A stretch of 64,000 nucleotides of DNA. Source: Tisiphia sp964030975. Lineage in GTDB: Bacteria > Pseudomonadota > Alphaproteobacteria > Rickettsiales > Rickettsiaceae. The notes under the pieces were generated by a model, which searched no databases, was not told the DNA's origin, and saw only the letters and a program-made list of their open reading frames with translations. How positions within the stretch are numbered: position 1 is the first letter of the stretch; each line of letters opens with the position of its first letter. The stretch lies in NCBI RefSeq assembly GCF_964030975.1, contig NZ_CAXIQH010000001.1:496001-560000 (forward strand), written 5' to 3'. Position numbers and translations under genes: made by a program. This document shows positions 1-8,938 of this stretch, one piece after another.

Positions 1-1531
1 GCTTTCTTATTTCAGAGTCAAAAATATATAAATTATCTTTATGTAATGGTAATAGCTCCTTATCGCCAAACTCTTCAAGTTTAGCTCCTATTCCTTTAGT
101 CATAATAGTTTGAGCATTTTGTAGAACCCATGCCCCACAAGATAGATTATTACTTTGTTGTTTTATTGGTGGTACATCAACGTTTTTAAGATTATTATCA
201 TCTTCCAATATTTTTTTAAGATTCTGATCTTTTAGACTCTCACCGTACGAATCAATAAATCTATATTTTTGTTCAATAGGTTCTACAACTAATAAAGTCC
301 AATGGATACCATCGGAACAAACTATAGCAAATGGTTTATCACCTCTTTGATTTTTGGCATAATTAAGTTTAACTCGTATAGTTTCTAAATCATCTGCGCC
401 TAGTTTAATAGTTTGAGATGGTAAAGATTCAAGATATGGGTTAACAATATCAGGCTTTGATACTAAAAATCCTGTGTCACCATGATTTAGTTTACTATTG
501 TTTTCCCAGGCTACATTTATTCCTGAAAGAGTATATTGTCCTTGCTGTGTAGATAAATTTTCGTATTGAGTTATTAAATCATAATGTTCTAAACAATTTA
601 TTAAATTCTGCTGAGAAATGAAGGCTTCTACATTACCATCATCTAATAATTTATTTACTATAACTGCAAAATCAGATCTTTCCTTACTGTATTTACTGTA
701 TTCAAGTAGCTTCTTACTATATAAATCATAATTTTTTTGAGCTCTGTCTTTATCAATATCTTGTGGAGAGATTGCTTTTTCCTCTATTTTAATCTGCTCA
801 TTTCTAAAAAAATTTCTGATTCTTGCATCTACCTTAGCATCTTTAATATTAGTATATCTTTCCAATTCCATTTTATAAGAAATAAATCTTTCATCAAATC
901 GGAGCTCATCTCCTACCTCATTTATTGATTGTATATTTTTTTCTACTAAGCTTGTTTTTAGCTTTTCAATGGAATTTATTGTTTCTTTGTTAAGATTGAG
1001 AAGGTTTTTTATAAATGATTTAAATGGTTCTGTGTTTTTCCCATATAAACCTAACTCAAAGCAGGCTTTATCCAGTTGTTGTTCTCCATCTTTTTGGGGG
1101 TTATTTAAATATTGTTTTAAATATTGTTTAGCTGAATTATTAAGGGTTATTTTTTGTTCCTTTGTCCAGTTTCCTGCTGCTTCATATAAAGTTGTTAAGC
1201 TAATTTTCTCTTCCATAGGAGATGTATTAAGATGGGTATCTATAACATTTCTTAGTTCTTTATGTTCATTGCCAGGAAATGAGTCATTTATTACTGCTGA
1301 TAGTTTTTTTAAATCTTTAATATCTAAGTCTAATTTATTTAATTGGTACTTATAGATAGTTTTATATAAATCTAGTTTAGCTGGTGGTGGGTCTTGAGGA
1401 AGATTTATTGTAGCCGTTGCAATGTTTTCGCATACTTCAAGTATTTTCCTATCTTTATCTATATCGTTAGTTTTCAAGACTTCAAAGAGTTGGTTTTCTA
1501 ATAACTCTTCTGTAATACTATCCTTAGACAT
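1..1531 (-). CDS. Ulp1/C48-like cysteine protease, candidate effector (3' end beyond window)
   Basis: Reading the minus strand from the ATG at 1531 gives at least 510 uninterrupted codons that run off the left edge, so the C-terminus is missing. The first ~390 residues are lysine/glutamate-rich, probably helical, and match no domain I recognise. Residues ~400-470 carry the order expected of the CE-clan/C48 (Ulp1) protease core: His410 in SDGIHWTLLVVEP, Asp427 in FIDSYGES, Gln459 in IKQQSNN and the nucleophile Cys465 in SCGAW. The Gln-to-Cys spacing of six residues is typical. Proteins of this fold act in hosts as deubiquitinases or deSUMOylases (ChlaDub1, RickCE, the Wolbachia CidB C-domain). 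No signal peptide is visible, so delivery would need a type IV or other secretion route (inference). The next gene upstream has the same fold. Protease fold fairly certain; substrate unknown. Confidence 0.72.
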   Translation of the reverse strand, partial: MSKDSITEELLENQLFEVLKTNDIDKDRKILEVCENIATATINLPQDPPPAKLDLYKTIYKYQLNKLDLDIKDLKKLSAVINDSFPGNEHKELRNVIDTHLNTSPMEEKISLTTLYEAAGNWTKEQKITLNNSAKQYLKQYLNNPQKDGEQQLDKACFELGLYGKNTEPFKSFIKNLLNLNKETINSIEKLKTSLVEKNIQSINEVGDELRFDERFISYKMELERYTNIKDAKVDARIRNFFRNEQIKIEEKAISPQDIDKDRAQKNYDLYSKKLLEYSKYSKERSDFAVIVNKLLDDGNVEAFISQQNLINCLEHYDLITQYENLSTQQGQYTLSGINVAWENNSKLNHGDTGFLVSKPDIVNPYLESLPSQTIKLGADDLETIRVKLNYAKNQRGDKPFAIVCSDGIHWTLLVVEPIEQKYRFIDSYGESLKDQNLKKILEDDNNLKNVDVPPIKQQSNNLSCGAWVLQNAQTIMTKGIGAKLEEFGDKELLPLHKDNLYIFDSEIRK

Positions 1532-1617
1532 AAAAATTTAATCTCTATATTAACTTCTCTAACTTTATTTTATCCAACTGCTCTATTCCTGTCAAAGCAT
1601 AAAATAGTATCATCTAT

Positions 1618-1853
1618 CAGGGCAGTTTAAAAGTCGCAACTAATGATATAAAATACTAGATTTTAGAAACGAATAACCGTCATCGCGAGCCACGAAGTGG
1701 CGTGGCGATCCAAATAAACAGCTTGCTGTTTTATTTTTGCCGTTGCAATTTTTTGGATTGCCGTGTCGTAGCGAAGCGGCTCCTCGCAATGACGTTTATG
1801 CATTTCTCAAAACAGATTCTTATATCATTAGTTGCGACTTTTAAACTGCCCTG
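1618..1853. repeat. 236-bp inverted-repeat element with 9-bp target duplication
   Basis: The two ends are perfect 34-bp inverted repeats (1618-1651 and 1820-1853) starting CAGGGCAGTTTAAAAGTCGC. The element is flanked on both sides by ATCATCTAT (1609-1617 and 1854-1862), a perfect 9-bp direct repeat. The interior holds a GTCATCGCGAG...CTCGCAATGACG palindrome and no ORF, so it looks like a non-autonomous MITE. Degenerate relatives of one end occur near 28470 and 45500. Confidence 0.75.
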
Positions 1854-1862
1854 ATCATCTAT

Positions 1863-2082
1863 AACTAACCCGATTAGTATTTGCCCATTTGTTTCAACGG
1901 AAGGATATCATTCCCGCGTAGGTGGAACCCTGGCTTCTTAGGTGTTTTGAGTCATCCTGAATTTATTTCAGGCTCTAGACATAGCACATCGTAACATACC
2001 TTGAAACAGGTGTAAATTTTACTTATAAAAACCTTCTAACCCCCTTCCTCTTCTAACTTTCAACAGTTGTGTCCCCTAAGTG
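1863..2082. repeat. intergenic remnants of palindromic elements
   Basis: No gene is visible. The stretch contains an end of the TAGCTAACCC-type element (about 1861-1885), a short ATTCCCGCG piece, a 'GTCATCCTGAATTTATTTCAGG' hairpin remnant (~1950) and a 'CTTCTAACTTTCAACAGTTGTG' remnant (~2055). The last two recur elsewhere in the window. Confidence 0.5.
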
Positions 2083-3879
2083 CTATATCCCTCTAGAGTG
2101 GATACTATTCTTAACAGGAGGAGGAGATGTAACAGGGCGAGGTAATGTATAGGAAGCCATAGCTTTTCTTATGCTATTAGTCTTTTTCTCGATTTCTTCG
2201 ACGATGTTCATTATTTTTGCATGTTTCCCACGTAATTTTGATCCCATATCGTTAGAGTTCTCAATAGAAAGAATCTTCTCGCCCTTTGCCATTTTAGTTA
2301 AATTATCTACAATAAAAGGTCCACAATCCTTATCATTTTGTTGCTGTTTAGTCTTTAAATCAACAATTTTAACGTTATTAGGGCAAACGTCTTTAATCGT
2401 CGCTAGTAACCCTGATCTGTCATTTATCTCCGTTCCCATAGGATCATTATAGGTAAATACTATATTTTTATCCTTGTCCTTAGTGATCGCTAAACTAACC
2501 CAGTGTTCATGTCCGGTGTTAATTGGCATAACAGCAGAGTCCTTCCCACTATTTACCGACGTTATAGCTTCAAGCATAACATGCCGTAATATATCCTTGT
2601 TATACTCATCAGAAGCTAGTGATACAGCTGGTTGAATAGAAACTCTATTTTCATTTAATGAGGCTTTTAGTAAGTTGGATATATCCGTTTCATCATACCA
2701 ATAATTCTCATTTGTTAGATTATCTGTCTGAGGGTATTCTACCTTATCCTGTTTCGTTGATATCGTATTGCTCCCTTTACTTGTCATCTGCTTAAAAGTA
2801 TTGATAACTCTCTTAATAACATTCTCTAATTTATACTCATTTAGACTCTCTTGCATATCATGAATAGTTGGGCTGTTAATGCCTCGAACATCTTCCCTTT
2901 GCCTAATTTCATCAGCAATATTAGAGCCTGCTTGGACTAATGGAATACAACCATTCGCAAAATTTCCAATAGTGTACCCCTGTTGAGGTATAGTATACTT
3001 AGCTTGCTTGACAATATTCTGAAGTTTTTGTGGATCGGATAGATCAAAATATATATCAATAGGATTTATCTCTGTTTTTCCAAGATCTTTTTGGAATTGT
3101 TGAGATAATTGCGATATGTAATTCTCTAATTTTTTAGCCCCACCAACCTTATCTTGTAAAATTTCCTCAACTTCTAGCTTAATACCTAATTGTTGATCTT
3201 CGTTACTGAGTCCAAATTTGCTTGCAATAATATTGGCTACATCATCGATAGATGAAGAATGGTTGGCTATAATTACCCTAGTATTACCTAATTCTTTTGC
3301 TGCGGTTACCACCTCATTTAATCTCTCTTTATTAGGCAACTCCCCTGACAATAATATATTAGGGGGCCTGCTTAGAATCTCTGACTCTATTAAATTACTA
3401 ACTGATATGGACTGGATGTGTGAAGCTCTCTCTTTTTCTACATGATTTTCAGCCACAGCCCTAATTTGGTCATTAGCATTGGCAAAAAACACATGGTTAA
3501 CATTACTAAGAAGAGGTTGCAAATTAGTCTGCAAATCTTGAGCTTGTGCGTTATAATTGCCAAAGGTTAAACAAACTTTAATGCCTAAGTTTTTTAATGT
3601 CGTTAAGTCCTCTTCATCAAATAACGGTTTTTCCATGTTTGAATTAAATTGTATATTAAGTATGGGTGTTGTTTTTACTAGGTCAACTTGATCCAATATT
3701 TCATTTACTATATGATCCTTGTCTAGTTTACCATCTAGCATATGGGGTTTAAGATCAATAGTTGGTATTGCTGAACTAAATTTAGACATGTTGGTACTAT
3801 GCTGAGTTTTTTGGCTTTCATTACTACCACCAATATTAAATAACACTATATTATTTTTTTCTTCATCTGCTGATGTCAT
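2083..3879 (-). CDS. Ulp1/C48-like cysteine protease, candidate effector
   Basis: This 598-residue protein has a C-terminal Ulp1-type catalytic core: His459 in GHEHWVSLAI, Asn478/Asp479 in FTYNDPMG, Gln513 in KQQQND and Cys519 in KDCGPFIVDNL. The motif order and Gln-Cys spacing match C48/CE-clan proteases such as the ChlaDub and RickCE deubiquitinases. Residues ~45-330 look alpha/beta, with repeated short hydrophobic strands and helices (ILNIQF, IKVCLTFG, RVIIANH, IDIYFDL), and fit no family I can name. The C-terminus is proline-rich (LPRPVTSPPPV). There is no signal peptide or membrane segment. It lies upstream of, and in the same orientation as, a second protease of this type, about 550 bp away with a mobile element in the gap. 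An active protease is likely; host ubiquitin or SUMO as target is inference. Confidence 0.75.
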   Translation of the reverse strand: MTSADEEKNNIVLFNIGGSNESQKTQHSTNMSKFSSAIPTIDLKPHMLDGKLDKDHIVNEILDQVDLVKTTPILNIQFNSNMEKPLFDEEDLTTLKNLGIKVCLTFGNYNAQAQDLQTNLQPLLSNVNHVFFANANDQIRAVAENHVEKERASHIQSISVSNLIESEILSRPPNILLSGELPNKERLNEVVTAAKELGNTRVIIANHSSSIDDVANIIASKFGLSNEDQQLGIKLEVEEILQDKVGGAKKLENYISQLSQQFQKDLGKTEINPIDIYFDLSDPQKLQNIVKQAKYTIPQQGYTIGNFANGCIPLVQAGSNIADEIRQREDVRGINSPTIHDMQESLNEYKLENVIKRVINTFKQMTSKGSNTISTKQDKVEYPQTDNLTNENYWYDETDISNLLKASLNENRVSIQPAVSLASDEYNKDILRHVMLEAITSVNSGKDSAVMPINTGHEHWVSLAITKDKDKNIVFTYNDPMGTEINDRSGLLATIKDVCPNNVKIVDLKTKQQQNDKDCGPFIVDNLTKMAKGEKILSIENSNDMGSKLRGKHAKIMNIVEEIEKKTNSIRKAMASYTLPRPVTSPPPVKNSIHSRGI

Positions 3880-4095
3880 ATGTACCTCTAATTAACTATA
3901 ATATCTAATGTTGTCAGTTTAAACTAAAAAACCAGTCAGGTCAATTCTCCAAAGCAAAACAGTATATTAGTTGCATAATAATCTCACCCCCTTTAATAAT
4001 ATACTATTATAAACATGCACTAATATATTATTTATTGGTAGAGTTGATTAAATGGTAATAGTAATTGGCTATAAAAAATAATATAGGTGAAAATA

Positions 4096-4305
4096 ATGCA
4101 TTGGAATGATGTTGACGAAATTGCTATGAGTTTAGAAGAAAATTATCCAGATGAAGATATATCTGAATTAACACTAAAAGATCTTGAGGACTTAATAAAA
4201 TCATTGAGTGATTTTGATGACCACGAAATTGAAACAAATAAAGAAGTGTTAAAAGAAATTCTTGAAGCTTGGAGAGAAATGAAAGATAGTAATTTTAAGG
4301 CTTAA
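4096..4305 (+). CDS. iscX: IscX/YfhJ-family iron-sulfur assembly protein
   Basis: The 69-residue acidic protein aligns along its whole length with E. coli IscX: HWNDVDEIAMSLEENYPDED corresponds to [20 protein letters not shown], and SDFDDHEIETNKEVLKEILEAW to the [22 protein letters not shown] region. IscX binds the cysteine desulfurase IscS and iron and tunes Fe-S cluster assembly. An in-frame GTG at 4087 is possible, but AGGTGA at 4085-4090 is placed correctly to serve the ATG at 4096, so that start is preferred. It stands alone here, with no isc operon around it. Family assignment is confident. Confidence 0.88.
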   Translation: MHWNDVDEIAMSLEENYPDEDISELTLKDLEDLIKSLSDFDDHEIETNKEVLKEILEAWREMKDSNFKA

Positions 4306-4373
4306 TAGCAAATTTCTTAATTCTTCTGACTTATTCAGTGTGTTTTAAAAAAGATAAGTGTTATCCCTATATG

Positions 4374-4412
4374 GGTTCTGTCCAGAAAAGTGTATAAATT
4401 TTGAAATATGTT
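4374..4412 (+). repeat. insertion-sequence terminal repeat (GGTTCTGTCCAG type)
   Basis: GGTTCTGTCCAGAAAAGTGT followed by ATAAATTTTGAAATATG closely matches the terminal repeat of the IS256-family element at 39355. It lies about 125 bp upstream of the truncated IS701-like transposase, so it is either the left end of that element or an end of a decayed IS256-like copy. Confidence 0.5.
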
Positions 4413-4500
4413 ATATGGCTAACACTACAGTCGTAGTTTACAAATAATATAAAATGTATTAGAATGTATGGCATAGTTGAAGGAGGAGATGAGATAAGGA

Positions 4501-4909
4501 ATGGATAACATCAAGATATGGCAAGAACTGGAAGGAATGATAGAAGAAGGTCAGAGCGGTTTAAGAGTAGGATGTAATGATTATAGAACTTTTAATAATA
4601 TGTCACTGTATGTCAAAGCATTAATGAGTTCTGTTGAGAGGAAGAATAGCTGGCAATTAACGGAAATGGTAGGAGCTAAGACACCATACAATTTTCAGTA
4701 TCTTTTATGTTATGCAGCTATTGACGTTGTGGCATTAAAAAAAGCATTGATTAAAATAACTATAGAAAACCTTGGGACGCAAGGATATTTAACTTTTGAT
4801 GACACTGGATTTTTAAAAAAAGGGGAACAATCTTCGGGTGTTCAGCGTCAGTATACTGGGACAGCAGGTCGAGTAGAGAACTGTCAAATTGGTACATTTA
4901 TGGGATATA
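4501..4909 (+). pseudogene. IS701-like transposase, N-terminal fragment
   Basis: About 136 residues resemble the N-terminal part of IS701-family (SRSO17-like) DDE transposases. The segment FDDTGFLKKGEQSSGVQRQY carries the first catalytic aspartates and the characteristic GxQRQYTGTAGR motif, followed by ENCQIGTFMGY. The frame then runs straight into a 136-bp TA-flanked element at 4910. The DNA beyond that element belongs to a different transposase family, so the rest of this gene is missing. The GGTTCTGTCCAG end at 4374 may be its own left terminus. Non-functional. Confidence 0.75.
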
Positions 4910-5046
4910 TAGTTATGCCTATAGGATTAGGTGATAAAGAACATAACTTATTGTAAGTTGTCATTCCCGCGTAGGCGGGAATCTAGATACCTGCTTTCGC
5001 AAGGTTAACACAAAGTTTGTATCACCTAATTCAATAGGTTTCACTA
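4910..5046 (+). repeat. TA-MITE copy 1 (TAGTTATGCC...GGTTTCACTA)
   Basis: The ends are imperfect inverted repeats (TAGTTATGCCTATAGGATTAGG and the complement of TAGTGAAACCTATTGAATTAGG) and TA flanks both sides. The interior contains the ATTCCCGCG...CGGGAATCTAG hairpin. It separates an IS701-like fragment from an ISAs1-like fragment. Confidence 0.85.
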
Positions 5047-5048
5047 TA

Positions 5049-5283
5049 GTCTTGATTCTAGTCAATTAAATAAGGTGTTAGTAAAATATTTTACTAACAA
5101 TTTAAGTGAAAAACATTATGCAATAGATGGTAAAACGCTGAGAGGAACAAAACATGAGGGTATCAGAGCATTACATTTTTTAAATGTATATGCAGCTGAA
5201 TCAGGTATAACTTTATTCGGCAAAGTTATTGATAGTAAAAAGAATGAGATTACATCTATTCCAGAAGCAATAGAGTGTTTGGA
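5049..5283 (+). pseudogene. ISAs1-family transposase, internal fragment
   Basis: About 78 codons match the middle of ISAs1-family transposases: HYAIDGKTLRGTKHEGIRAL (DGKxLR motif), LNVYAAESGITLFGKVIDSK and KNEITSIPEAIECLDI. Neither terminus is present. The fragment is bounded exactly by two TA-flanked element copies (4910-5046 and 5286-5421), and the DNA beyond the second one does not continue the transposase. Non-functional. Confidence 0.75.
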
Positions 5284-5285
5284 TA

Positions 5286-5421
5286 TAGTTATGCTCATAG
5301 GATTAGGTGATAAAGAACATAACGATTGTAAGTTGTCATTCCCGCGAAGGCGGGAATCTAGATACCTGCTTTCGCAGGTATGACACAAAGTTTGTATCAC
5401 CTAATTCAATAGGTTTCACTA
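5286..5421 (+). repeat. TA-MITE copy 2
   Basis: Element of 136 bp with ends TAGTTATGCTCATAGGATT and the complement of TAGTGAAACCTATTG, with TA on each side. It belongs to the subtype with CGAAGGCGGG in the core. It bounds the ISAs1 fragment on the right. Confidence 0.85.
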
Positions 5422-5875
5422 TATGCGAAATTTCTGCAAATATTTACAGTTCCCTTATAATGTCCCAGGTTTTTTTGTATTTTTAGTCATCCTGAATTCA
5501 TTTCAGGATCTTGTTAAATGTATATAGATCTTGAAACGAGTTCAGGATGGCTTTGGTTTCTTAAGAAGCATTTTAGCTCCCTGCCTTCGCAAGGGCAACA
5601 GACTCTGCCCTGTGGTTAGACTACAAAAACTTTGGAAATCTATAAGGTTTTGAACAAAATAAGGTAAAAATCTTATGGATTTTGATGTAATTTCTGACCA
5701 CAAACATGTATACTCAAATGATTTGAAGAATTGGAACGTAAAATAAAGGAGGAGCGAGCGGAGCGTACAAAGCTTTGCTTCGCACGCGAATGCCCCGCAA
5801 GTATTTGCAGTAGCTAACTCTTTAAAGAATAAGAGTATATTGCCTCTTATGGCTACAGCCTTTTTGAAGGAGCGA
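5422..5875. repeat. gene-free stretch of composite palindromic repeats
   Basis: No gene is visible. A 'GTCATCCTGAATTCATTTCAGG...GTTCAGGATGG' palindrome lies near 5488-5551. The segment 5610-5710 plus 5840-5878 (TATAAGGTTTTGAACAAAAT...CTACAGCCTTTTTGAAGGAGCG) is repeated at about 35190-35335. In this copy it is interrupted by the element at 5711-5837. Confidence 0.6.
5711..5837 (+). repeat. palindromic element, TACTCAAATG family, TA target
   Basis: Inverted ends TACTCAAATGATTTGAAGAA and ...TTTAAAGAATAAGAGTA enclose GAGCGAGCGGAGCGT and ACGCGAATGCCCCGCA. The duplicate locus at about 35290 reads ACATGTATTACC where this one reads ACATGTA[element]TATTGCC, so it is an empty site showing TA duplication. 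Confidence 0.75.
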
Positions 5876-8506
5876 CTAGATAGTATGCATATTTATCCAA
5901 TTATCTCCTACCTTAGTTTCGACAATAAGCGGAACTATTAATTTAGGTGAGTTTTCCATAGTAGTTTTAATTAGTTGAGTTGCTAGTTCTACCTCATCAA
6001 TGGGGGACTCAAAAAGTAACTCGTCATGGATTTGCAAAATTAGCTTGGTTTTCAATTTTAGCTGTTGCATTTTACGCTCAAGATCAATCATCGCTATTTT
6101 TATTATGTCAGCACTAGTTCCTTGGATTGGAGCGTTGATTGCTGCCCTTTCGGCAAATTGCTGCAAGGATTGTTTCTTATCATGAATTAGGGGAATAAAG
6201 CATTTTCGTCCGAAGAGATTCAGGACATAACCATGTTCTTTGGCGTAATTTTTTGTATATTCCATATATCTTTGAATTTCTGGGTATTCTTCAAAATATT
6301 TTTTTATATAGTCAGATGCTTGTGAAGAGCTAATATGTAACTGTTTTGCTAGTCCAAAAGCACTAATACCGTAGATAATGCCAAAATTTATGGCTTTTGC
6401 TTTACGTCGATGGTCGGATGTTAACTCCTCTTTAGTAATTTTAAATATATTACAAGCTGTTTTACTATGGATATCCTCACCATTAACAAAAGCTTGCTTT
6501 AAGGACGGTATATCTGCCATGCTACTCAATATTCGCAGTTCAATTTGAGAATAGTCAGCTGAAATTAATTTATGCTTATCTTCTGCAATAAAAGCTTCTC
6601 TGATTTTATTACCTTCTTTTGAGCGAATTGGTACATTTTGTAAATTGGGTTCTTGAGAGCTAAGCCTACCAGTACTAGTTGAAGTTTGTAAAAATGTTGT
6701 ATGCACCCTATTAGTTGTCGGATTTACCTGCGTAGGTAAGCTATCCGTATAAGTATTTTTTAATTTAGTTAATTGACGCCATTTTAGCAATAAATCAGCA
6801 ATATCAAAGCCACTCTCGCTAATTTTTTCAAGAATTTCTGCACTAGTAGAATAGGACTTAGCTTTTGATGACAATTTACCAAAGGGTAATTGCATTTTTT
6901 CAAATAAAATCTCTCCAAGCTGTTTTGGTGAGGCGATGTTAAACTTTGTCCCAGTAATAGTAAAAATTTTCTGTTCTAATTGAGTAATCTCATTACCAAA
7001 CTCACTAGATAGCTGTTTAAGATATTGCGAGTCGATCTTAACCCCGACTTTTTCCATTTTATCTATTATATAACATAAAGGTAAATCAATCTCTCGATAT
7101 AGTGTTAAGGCATGATTATCTTTTAGTTCTAGCAACAGTTTTTGGTAATTAGTATTAAAATTGCTAACCACTACTGCTACGCTTTCCAAGCTATCTTTTT
7201 GCACCCCATCAAATGGATTTTTCTGAGGCTTGCCAGCAGATATCAGATATTGCATTAGTTCAATATCCTCGCATGAGTATATTTCACTATCGACAAAGAA
7301 CTTTAATAATGCTTTTAGTTTATAAGTGATCTTCTTAATAGACTTGTTTCTTAGTAATTGAAGAATATCAGTCATAAACCATTGATTCAGATAGTTTTGA
7401 CGAAAATCGTAAGCAAGTAAATCAGAGATATTGCCAGAGGCTTTAGCAATGAATTTAATATTGTAGCATTTACCATCAATCGATAAAATTATAGAAGGAG
7501 TTTGTCCAGGATAATCTGATAGATGAATATTGACGATCCCATATTCTTCTGCGTTAGCTAGCATAGTATCAAGCTGTTGTTGAGAAGAAACTTCTTGGAT
7601 TATAATCTGCTTAGTCGGTAAAGATTCGTTGGTAATTTGTATTTGGAATAAATTCTCCACCCTTTTGTTTAGAGATTTAAAACCATACTCTGCCAGAAAA
7701 TCAGAGATTTGCTTACTATTAGGTGGGGTATATTGCAATAAACTAAAATCTAACTCGATATCAACATTATAATCTAAGCTAAATAATTGCCAAGAAATTA
7801 ATGCCAGCTCCTTTGAGGAGCTGATGATTGTCCTCTGGCGGTCGTTAGTGATTTGCTCGAGTGAATTTAACAGCTCTGCTAATGAACCAAATTGTTTAAT
7901 AAGCGTTGCAGCAGTTTTAGGGCCAATGCTTGGAACGCCTGGTATATTATCTGATTTATCACCGATCAACGCCATTACTTCCCTGATCTTACCGGGTTCT
8001 ACACCAAATTTCTCGATCACGTCATCTTCGGAGATGTATTTTGCTTTTATTGGGTCATACATTTTAGTATGCGAATTGATTAATTGCATTAAATCTTTAT
8101 CAGAAGAAATAATGATAGTATTTTGTTGTAATGTAGATGCTTTATGAGCTAGAGTTGCAATTATATCATCTGCTTCATAACCAGCTCTCTCAATTATTGG
8201 AAAATTTAGGCTACCAGCTGCTAGGCGAATAAGTGGTAATTGAGCCTTTAAATCTTCTGGTAGAGGAGGTCTATTTGCCTTATATTGGTCATAAATTTGG
8301 TGACGAAAATTCTTTCCTCCAGAGTCAAAAACGACAATAGCATGCTCTGGCTTAAAATCATTCAGTAGCTTTAACAGCATTGAAGTAAAACCATAAAGTG
8401 CCCCGACAGCTAAGCCACCCGGAGAAGTTAATGGTGGCTGAACATGGTATGCTCTAAAGACAAACCCATAACCATCAATTAGCAATAAAGTATTTTTGTT
8501 AGTCAT
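5876..8506 (-). CDS. polA: DNA polymerase I
   Basis: The 876-residue protein, counted from the ATG at 8506, begins MTNKNTLLLIDGYGFVFRAY. The longer open frame to 8629 adds low-complexity residues with no homology. Residues ~1-290 form the 5'-3' FEN-like exonuclease with its acidic and H3TH motifs (GDKSDNIPGVPSIGPKTAA). The middle third corresponds to the 3'-5' exonuclease fold but lacks the DxE metal ligands (GIVNIHLSDY where DTETD is expected), so proofreading is probably absent. The C-terminal half has polymerase motifs A (ADYSQIELRIL), B (RRKAKAINFGIIYG) and C (LQIHDELLFE). It repairs gaps and removes Okazaki RNA primers. Downstream palindromic repeats separate it from transposase debris. 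Confidence 0.95.
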   Translation of the reverse strand: MTNKNTLLLIDGYGFVFRAYHVQPPLTSPGGLAVGALYGFTSMLLKLLNDFKPEHAIVVFDSGGKNFRHQIYDQYKANRPPLPEDLKAQLPLIRLAAGSLNFPIIERAGYEADDIIATLAHKASTLQQNTIIISSDKDLMQLINSHTKMYDPIKAKYISEDDVIEKFGVEPGKIREVMALIGDKSDNIPGVPSIGPKTAATLIKQFGSLAELLNSLEQITNDRQRTIISSSKELALISWQLFSLDYNVDIELDFSLLQYTPPNSKQISDFLAEYGFKSLNKRVENLFQIQITNESLPTKQIIIQEVSSQQQLDTMLANAEEYGIVNIHLSDYPGQTPSIILSIDGKCYNIKFIAKASGNISDLLAYDFRQNYLNQWFMTDILQLLRNKSIKKITYKLKALLKFFVDSEIYSCEDIELMQYLISAGKPQKNPFDGVQKDSLESVAVVVSNFNTNYQKLLLELKDNHALTLYREIDLPLCYIIDKMEKVGVKIDSQYLKQLSSEFGNEITQLEQKIFTITGTKFNIASPKQLGEILFEKMQLPFGKLSSKAKSYSTSAEILEKISESGFDIADLLLKWRQLTKLKNTYTDSLPTQVNPTTNRVHTTFLQTSTSTGRLSSQEPNLQNVPIRSKEGNKIREAFIAEDKHKLISADYSQIELRILSSMADIPSLKQAFVNGEDIHSKTACNIFKITKEELTSDHRRKAKAINFGIIYGISAFGLAKQLHISSSQASDYIKKYFEEYPEIQRYMEYTKNYAKEHGYVLNLFGRKCFIPLIHDKKQSLQQFAERAAINAPIQGTSADIIKIAMIDLERKMQQLKLKTKLILQIHDELLFESPIDEVELATQLIKTTMENSPKLIVPLIVETKVGDNWINMHTI

Positions 8507-8589
8507 TTTGTTATTAGGACAAATTGTTATATTATGTAGTATACAACAATTATAATGTACACTAAGCTTTATTAGTAATATTTTATAAA

Positions 8590-8938
8590 AATATTTATAC
8601 TCAAATGATTTGAAGAATTGGCTCCGCAAAACTTCGGGGCATTCGCGTCACAACTGTCGAAAGTTAGAAGAGGAAGCGGTTATGCAAGACACCTTAAAAG
8701 TCGTATGTGATTAACGTCATTGCGAGGAAGACCGTAGGTTAACGAAGCAATCCAGGGAAGTGATTAGAAATAGATTGCCACAACCACTACGTGGCCTAGC
8801 AATGACGGAAGCAGTTTTACCTAATGGTCATTGCGAGGAGGTCATAAGACCGACGAAGCAATCCAAGAAAACTTATATTACTAGATTGCTTTGTCGGCTC
8901 ATGCCTTCTCGTAATGAGTTTGTGGTTGCTATCACCAC
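8590..8938. repeat. clustered palindromic elements upstream of polA
   Basis: A fragment of the TACTCAAATG family (about 8598-8647) is followed by ACTGTCGAAAGTTAGAAGAG and two GTCATTGCGAGG...palindromes (8716-8807 and 8828-8920) with GAAGCAATCCA inner repeats. Short open frames through them are artefacts of the repeats. No gene is visible. Confidence 0.65.

Noticed and set aside
737..1355. Plus-strand ORFs at 737-928 and 969-1355
   Set aside because: They lie antisense within the continuous minus-strand protease gene and show no recognisable features.
2083..3879. Cytoplasmic-incompatibility factor CidB homologue
   Set aside because: Only the Ulp1-like core is shared; no paired cidA-like gene and no recognisable PD-(D/E)XK nuclease modules are visible in the N-terminal part.
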